A stretch of DNA of 64,000 nt from Symsagittifera roscoffensis (lineage: Eukaryota > Xenacoelomorpha > Acoela > Convolutidae), in NCBI RefSeq assembly GCF_963678635.1, contig NC_087065.1:78129396-78193395 (forward strand), in the 5' to 3' direction. Shown here piece after piece: positions 14,601 through 23,600 of this stretch. The notes below the pieces were generated by a model that did not search any database, was not told where the DNA came from, and saw only the letters and a program-made list of their open reading frames with translations. How positions within the stretch are numbered: position 1 is the first letter of the stretch; each line of letters begins with the position of its first letter. The position numbers and the translations under genes are program-made.

Positions 14601-17600
14601 GCCTCTAACCACTGACCTCTCAATTGACAGGCGGAGAGCAAAATATTTTCACCATCGCTCTTTTTTTAATGAAGACCAATTATCCACAAGTATTTGTACT
14701 GAACCTAATGGGGATCCATCTTTTGGTGTGAGGTAGAAGTTGGCAGAGTTCATCAGTTGGTAGCACTCACTCCTCGCATTGAAGCTCTGAGGGAAGTGCA
14801 CATTCATCTCATCCCCGTCGAAGTCCGCATTATACGCTTTACAAGCAGAGTAGTGCAGCCTAAATGTAAATACACACTCACTCAGGGGAGCTTGAAGTAA
14901 AGGAGGTGCCGACGTCCTACCCCCTCTCAAGCAGTCGACCTCCTGACCACCAAAAGGCTCCATCCTTCAGCTACTATTTATTTTACGACATCACTTTTTG
15001 ATAGACCGACCTTAGAAATTTTTCTCAAGTTGACTTCGGCGCCAATAGACACTGAATTTTAGAGTTGGTGAACGGGCCAAAAAAAACGTCTTTCGATTTC
15101 GAAGAAGACAGAAGAATCAACAAAATCCCAGTTGTCACTTTCCCACAAGGTTTTCATTTGGTATTGGCACGGCACACCTAGCCAACCAACACTGAATAAC
15201 TTTGACGTCCTTAAACAGTTTTTCGGTCAAGATTTACCTGAGAGTTTTCTCTTTTTTGAGTACTTTGACGATGTGAGCCTGCATTGAGGGCTTGTGCAGT
15301 GTCGGCTGTCGATTCAACACCACTACGTCCCCATCCTCCACGTGTCGATACAGCACATACGGTCTAAATACAGAAGAGCATTTTTCACTTCTAAGAAACT
15401 ATCAAAATTTACTTCCGAAATTGCTTAATTGAGCTCACGAAACTTTCATAGTACACTTTGAGTCATAAAATTATTACAGCTATTTATACCATGGTAACCT
15501 TATTACGGGTAAAGAGTCCTATTTCTAGATCCATAATGATTAATCTCACTTGTTTACACAGGTGGAGTTGATTATTTTGGAGCTAGAAACGTGACTTCTA
15601 CCCTAAAATAGGTTTACCCGTAATTTGATTTTTAGGGGGTGAGTGTTGGCGGAGAGATTTCACTAAATAATTATTCTGATTCGAATCTCTAAACGTACTT
15701 TTCATGGTCCATTGACACGTTGAACAGCCTGTAAACCAAATTCTCCCTCGAATTTTTGTCATTCGCATTCAGAAACATCATTCTTCCATTTGGGTCCAAC
15801 AGGAAATTAGCACCGGGGTAGCCCGAAGGTCCGTTTCTGATCAGTTTCTTCACCCTCTGCATGTTTAGCATGGAGATGGGTTCTGGAAAACTGAGTTTGG
15901 TTGCCAGTTCAAATGGGATGCCAACTTCGTTCGTTGCCAACATGGGATCCGGAGTGATGACACTTCTAGCACCGAAATTGACCTAAGCAACAGAGCACAC
16001 TTCAAGTTTCACTATTACTTTAACTTTTCGATAATTTCAACAAAGATTCAATTATTTAGTGTTTCATAAGCTGACGCTATTTTGCAACAATAGAGAAGAA
16101 TAAAAAGAAGAATTTATTTCGCTTGCACATTTCAGTAAACAAAAATTCACAAGATAAAACTCTCAGTTTTTAAACACAATTGGAATTCAAATTTAAGTTC
16201 TACTTTTAATTTGATCGAGGATAGGCAAAGGGTTAGACACCCCTACTTAGCGCCTACCCTGAACGGCGAACATTATGTTAGGCAGTAGTATTCATTTAAA
16301 CAGAGGCGAAGCTGCGCTTCGCAAACACTAGCAAGAACGCGACAAAAAAGCAGCTCTATAAAGTGAAATAAAAAAAGAAATAAGCCTGAAATTAGAAAAA
16401 AGTTCTGCCACGACTGATTCGAACATGTCAACTAGAGATGAAGATCTCACGCCCTAATCTCTCAGCCACAGGCACTTAACAATAATCAAACACTAGCCTC
16501 AAATAAAGCAGACAACAGATGCAAATAAAGTTCTCATGCTAGAGATCGTGATTATGGCAAAGTTTCCCTTAATTGAGCACTTTTATTTGCGATTTGGGTT
16601 GGAAAAAAAGAAGGTTCATAATAATACGCTACGCTCGCTAGTTAAAAACAAAAAATGAATACTTATTTAGGAAAATGTTCTTGTCTCTATATTGCCTTTA
16701 AGGAAAAAAAACGGCCACAAAAAACGGGTATCAAATTGAAAAGCATTTCGCCCTCTTTTTTGACAAAATTCGTAATTTATGAGTTCACTGAGGCGTGAAG
16801 TCATAAGACTAACAAGCCTTTTTCTGAAAGAAAGCAGATAGTCCCCCAAAGCACACACTACAGCAAAACTTTCATCTAAATAAGGCAGTTAGCACACAAC
16901 GTAAGAGCACTGTACTTTTTAGTATAAATTAGTCTTTCATCTTATGTACTAAATTTTTGCACTTCCTTTGTTAGATTTTGAAAATACTGCTTTAATAAAG
17001 TACATCCAAAGTTTGCTTCCTCTGTTCCAAATTGATTCACAACAAATATTTTTAGACTTTCTCGTTTTATATGTGGTCTTTTATTCTGAAATTGTATTAT
17101 ATGTGGTTTCTTTTATTCTGAAAAACTTTAAGATACTCCGTTGTTTTGACACAGATGCTAACACTAAGGAGAACACGGCAAAAAGCAGCTCTACAAAGTG
17201 CGATAACAAAAATAGAAATAAGCCTCATTCGGCTAGGTCTAGGACTCGATCTGCGTTTTCCTGCAATCAAGAGATTTTGAGTCTCACGCACTAGCCACTC
17301 ACGCTCAACCACCGACAAAAACTATTCACGAATAATTCATATGCTAATAAGATAGCCGGTTACTGTGCAAGTAGCACATAATGTTCTGACCACAGTCTTA
17401 GAGAATACAAAAAAAATTTGTGGATGGTGTGATAAAAAAATCTGAACAAAAAAAATAACTTAGGCATAATTGACAGTTATAATAAGAAGGCCATTCGAAA
17501 AACCATTTCTGAAAAAATGGACTAGAACAACGAAAAAAATTATAGAAAAAATTTAAAAAGAAAACTTTTAAAAATGTTTCGAAATTTAGCTGAAGTTTTT

Positions 17601-20600
17601 GGAATTTTTAACCTTTGTTTACAAAATGGCGCTAAAATATTCCAAAAACTACTTTAGTTGAGCTCAATTAAATTTTCACGGCTTAAAAAACGCTCAATTA
17701 AGTTATTGTAAGCCTACATGCTCACACAATATAAGTCCGAAACTAGGCCAAAAATCAGAACTTTCAAACCGGTTTTCTCGACACTGGAAAAATGTTTGAA
17801 AATTTTGATGTCGTTGGAATTAAGATTGGACGAGCTTTAATATGGTATATCACTTTATCCATTCAAATAATTATTTGTGAAACCTGATTTTGCGTGGAAA
17901 AAAAACGAAAACACTTGAATACAAAGTTCCTCCCCATTTTTCAAATGGCCGGAATAGTAAATTGCCAATGTAATTCAGCATAAATGGCACCAACTACAAA
18001 TAGACACAATTTTGCAAGTAATAACTCGGATTATAACAAACTGAAGGCATCCACACTAACTTTGCATGTAACAAATCGCAAATCCTAAAACCACAATGTA
18101 TCAAAAAATTGTAAGATATGAGTTAGAAAATTTTTGAAATCGAGTTTTTATTATTGTTATGTTGTTTGACCTTTGGGACAACTATATTTGCGAAATGGGT
18201 TAGAAAAAAGAAAGTTCTTAATAATACACTAAGCTGACGCTAGTGGAAATACGGAGTCGAAAAATATTTTATGTCATGTCAAATAAAAAATAAACCATGA
18301 GTCACATGAGCAATTGAGTATGTATCACAATTTTCCCTGGATCAAACCAATCAAAAATGCTATCAATTTGTTTGAAGGAAAAATTGATATTCGAGAAATT
18401 CCACTTCGCATGAAGAACATGCAGTCAGCATGAACTATGAGCCGTCAAAAACAAAACAATGCAGATGCGCGCTTACCATTGTATCGTGTAAGGACGCTAC
18501 TGAACATAACTCAAGTTCGGTGGACCATCAGCCAAGTATGAGTCTGGGGCAAAATGTATCAGCGCAATATAGCACTTCACTTACCTTGTGTAATTACAAA
18601 AAAGAAGCGACTCAACTTACACGTTTGCCCATCATGTTCATGCGGAACACGCCCTGCTTCTTTTCAATCATCTCCTTCACGCCCTTCACTCTCTCATACT
18701 TCATGGCTCTGGTTCCGTCGGCCAAGTTGTTCACACCACGCTGCAGATCTAGCCACGCGAACCGGAACTTGTCGTCCATGCCTTGACCTGTAATAAAGCC
18801 AGGGTGGCATCGGGTCTCTTTACTTATTCCGCTCAAAATAACAGCGAATCGTTTCTAAAATGGGCGAGTAGTTCGGACTATACATTAGCGACGTACGTCA
18901 TCAATTTCAACCAATCAAACTCAGGTATTTAGCCTATCAGATTCTTCTTTAACTCTGAATTTGATTTGCCATTAATGAGAAGCATAACCGATAAAATAAT
19001 TGATCAACATTACCAATAGCAGACAGAGAAATTTAGAAAGCTTCGAATTAATTCGGCAGGAAATGATTTCGATCGTAAAAAATTTAAAATCATTTTTCCG
19101 ACAACAAGTTTTTTGAATTCCAATAGCATCACATCATTAAAATGCATCATTATAACCATTACGACGACACCTGATACTTGTTTCCTATTTACAGACATTT
19201 TTCACGCATTTTTGCATGGCGAAGATTGAAGATGAAAATTAACGGTACCTTTACAATATTGCAGCAACTTTTTCTCGTCATCCTTCAGACATTTTGCATT
19301 CTCAATATCGTTTTCTTCAGCTTTTATCAACTTAACAAACAGTAGAATTGTCCGACGCGCTTTTAGCACCTAAATAAAAGTAGACTACAATAAAATTCGA
19401 AAAAAAACAGCCAGGAAGAACATTTACTTTTGCCAAAAATTTGTCTATCTTTTTAATAGAAAAACATATTGTTAATTGGATAAAGGAAACTATTAGAGTG
19501 TTGTATGGTGGCAATTGGTCTAATTATTTTGCAACTGATGTTAAAAACACGCTTATAGCAATGATCGTATAGCATCTGAGCCGATTGAAACAACATCTAA
19601 GTCTAAAACCAGAAGACATCTGTTTGAGAGCACAGACAGGACTTCATCTTTAGAAAGTGCACAAGTGTTCAAACAATCATGGCAAACAACTTGAACACCA
19701 AAACAGCTTTCGAAGAATTTATCAGTTTTGAGACCTTATTAACTATAGACTTGATTTTGAACTCACCTGAACATACGTGGTAGTCTGCACATGTTCGCTT
19801 TTCATCCCGTTCGTCACTTGATATGGTCTGTGTTTTGGAGGAAAAACTGGCAGATTCTCAATGAAAAACATATCTGCCCAAGGTCTCACAAGGCTGTCCG
19901 GACTTCCGAACACAAATGTTAGCACCTTCAAGAGCGGATAGAGTAGATAAATATATTTAAAAAAAAACTAATTTTTCGAATAATTTGCTATTTTGAATTT
20001 TTTTACCAAAACTTGAGGAAAATCAAACGTGTGAAAATTGGTTTATTTTTCTGTCAATTTCAGAGAGTTTGGTTAAATTAGATAAGACTTTGTATATTTG
20101 CATTTCTTGGATATTTTCTATTCCACACTTTCTCTATGAGTTTAATTTGCTATCAAAAAAACATTATCCGTTCTTTGAACCTCTTGGTTAATTTTCCAGG
20201 CTGCTTTCACAATTTGGAACGCAATGCTAGGGTTCAATGGTTCGTCAGTGGAAGCCCCTAACTTATCTTTTGGCATTTGATACCCCTTTCTGGCTGTACA
20301 GTGAATTGAAACATGATTTTCGGCTCTGTAAACTGGCAGATAGTTTGAACAATGGCAACACTGCTTCACCGACTTGCAGAAACTCTCGGCCCAGAAGTTA
20401 TTGCGAATATTGTTCCTGGTCTCAATTATAGCTGCTGTCAAATCGTTTAGTTTCTCAACCTTGAGATTATTTTTGAAATGCAATATGAAGTCTGCCAGTT
20501 GTGTTTTCTCGTGAAACGAATTCAAGCGCTGATTCAACTCATCAAGTGCTTCCAGTTGTCCTGCCAAAGCCAACTTCATGCGGCATATGAACAAGTTGCA

Positions 20601-23600
20601 CTTTGCTACTGGGATGTTGAGCAGATTGCAGCATCTACAGATCGCTTTGAGCACCTTTGTCAAATCCTAAAAAAGCACATCCTTCACAATTTGCGGCCCA
20701 AAACTTTTGCATTGATGTCACAATTTCCGGCTAAAAGGTTATTATATTGCTTCCAACTTCAATTTAGGTCGAACAATTTGAAACTCCGGTCTCTTTAAGC
20801 ACTATAAAGGCGAACTTTTTGAAAGAAAAACAAGCCAAAAACGCCGTTTTAGTGAACTTTTGACCAAAAATTATTGATTAGATGGGGGGAACACGGAGAG
20901 GTTGACCGAAAAAGGATGTCGTAAAATGGCACGTAAAAGGAAGGACCATTTGGGTAGCCAGGGGGGATCAACCTCTTGAGAGACACGTCTAAACCAGCAT
21001 CCGCTATTCGCTCTCCTATAGCTTAAAATGAAGGATATATTTTTTAATAAATGCACAATTAACAGCACAAAAATTGTTTTTGGCCGCTTTTATTTGGTTC
21101 CGCCCTTTGAATTAAATCCGCTGTTTCCCTCTCTTGATTGCTCTCATATTGATTCGTTTTAGTAAATTTTATGCGCTTGAGTTTTCTTCATTAATACTTT
21201 TTTGTCATCAATAAAGGAAGGGCCTAGGATGGCCTCTGGGCCCATCCATTCGATCCATTCTAGGCACCATTTTGAAGCTTAAGTTCAAAAAATGCAGTCT
21301 ACTTCGCTCACAATTGGTGACATTGGCACCGAATCTGCCATTAGAAAAAAAAATAGTACCGTTTTTACGGACTGTTTAATACGCAACAGGTAATTAGTAC
21401 GCGTTTTATTTGCGCTTGTTCCCCCTATTACGTATTAAGTCAACAAGAACAAGCGAGTTTACCTTTTAGCGGTAAGGTGGTTGAATTCCTGAACAAGTCT
21501 CAACTTTCCTCATACCTTATGAGGAAAAATCAGGACATTACCATACTTTGAGCCATACTGTCATGCAAAACTATGAAAATGAAAAAAAAAACTGCGGAGG
21601 AAAGTGCCCGAATATTGTTTTGAAAGGTTTAAAAGGGGAGAGAGTTTGTGCTTACTGTGAAGTAGCACGGGTTATAGACTGGCACTGGCATCTCAATGTG
21701 TCCCATGTGTCCACTGCACTGCACATAGCCTTGGCCACAAGTCTGGCAGTTGATGTCCAGCTCCAGAGACCCCAGACGTCTGTCGTAGAGACCTGCAAGG
21801 CAAATTAGTGATAGTAAATTCCTATTTGATTCGAGTAAAACAAACAATAGTATTTACTCGTTTACATTATCTGAAACAAATAGTAGAAGATTATCAGGTC
21901 TTGTGACCTGATTCTAATCCCCATAAAGAGATCAAAATTCTTCACTAATCAAAACCATATTTTTAGAAAAAAAGAGATTCGTTTAAAAATTGTTGACAGA
22001 CAAAAAACAATTTTAAAAAAATCATTGTATTACACGAGGCAATGTATTACCAATGATAATATCGACTAAATTGAAAAGGAAAAAAAATCGGTGAAAACCA
22101 CAAAAAAAATGAAAATTTCACTACCAGCATTTAGACTACTTCAACTAAGTACTTAGAAAATACGAATTATAAAGTATCAACCACAAAAGGTTTTCAAAGA
22201 ATATATTATCGAACAAGATAGTAACCGAGAGATTTTTAGGAGAGTTTCTCATTTTTATCAACCAGATTTTGAATTATTTTTTCTGAAGCTTAATAATGGC
22301 AATCAACAACAATCTTACTGTGTTTCAGGCAACTCAACAGTTCTTCTACTTTTGTAACTTTTGATTTGAGAACCCTTATTCTGTTTTCTCTACTAAGTGA
22401 CTTTTCTTTTTCAGTTTTGGTTATATCTGACTTCAAGTCATCAATTGAGTCACCTCGATTATTTCTTCTAAAACGCTTATCAGCTGTTTTAGGTGAACCT
22501 CTATCGTTGCTAGTATATTCCGCTCGCATTGTGTCTCATACATACACATACGGTCAAATTTTCTTAGATTCAAGCATGGTCTCCATAGACAGCGGTGGTA
22601 TTTCTCCAAGTCTTCAATAACAGTTTTGTGTGCAGTGCCTATATAAAGTGCCCCATATTCGAATACAGGCCTTGCATAGGTGTTCTAAATTTCAAATGGT
22701 TGCTTCCTTGTTTAAAATTTTCCCAGTGTATACAGAGTCCAAGCGCTTTTGGCTAACTTTTTCTGAACATGTACATGCTCAACCACCCTCTTCCACTCGA
22801 CTTTTCGCCATCAATCGTTCAATCCAGCTTAATTACTAAAAAAAACTTCAGAATTTCAAAAAAACTTGTTTATTGAAATTTTTGAAAAAAAAAATTATTA
22901 AAAAACTGTCATATCTCGACGAATTTAATGAATTGAACAATCGTGAGCAAACTGAGAAAGATCTTTTTTTGATAAGTATTGATGAAAAAACACGTCAAAT
23001 TTAGAAAAAAAGGAAAGTATCTGAGCAGCCAAATTGGGAGACGAAATCTGCAACCCCTGCGAGTAACTTAACATCTTTCCGTCCTAGAGTAAAAAAATTC
23101 AAATTTTGAAACAAATAGAATTATCAAAAAACAACTTCGTATCTCGATATCTAGGAGAATTTACGCTATTATACGTACGGAGGCCATAAATACAACTGAT
23201 GGCAGTAAACTGACCTTACCCACTAAAAGGGTGAACAATTGCAATATTTTTTAACATACGCTTTTGAAATTTTTCAAAATCATAAGAACGCCACATCTCG
23301 AAACTTAAAAGGCGCTGAGCAGTCATTTGGAGGCCAGATATAAACCTCTTGTGAGTACCGTGACAGCAACCCACCATAGATTTTTTTAAGTGAAATTGAT
23401 AACGGCATGTCACGAAAACTACAAAGTTTTGAGCAGTCACATTTGCAGGCTAGATTTGCAACACCTGAGACTGACAGCACCCAAATATAGGGTTGAAAGT
23501 TTCACATGTCGTGAAGTTAATTAAACTTAAATTTTGAAATTTTTTTTTAAAAAAATCAAAAAACGTTATCACGAAAACTGAGAGGACCAGAGCAACCCCA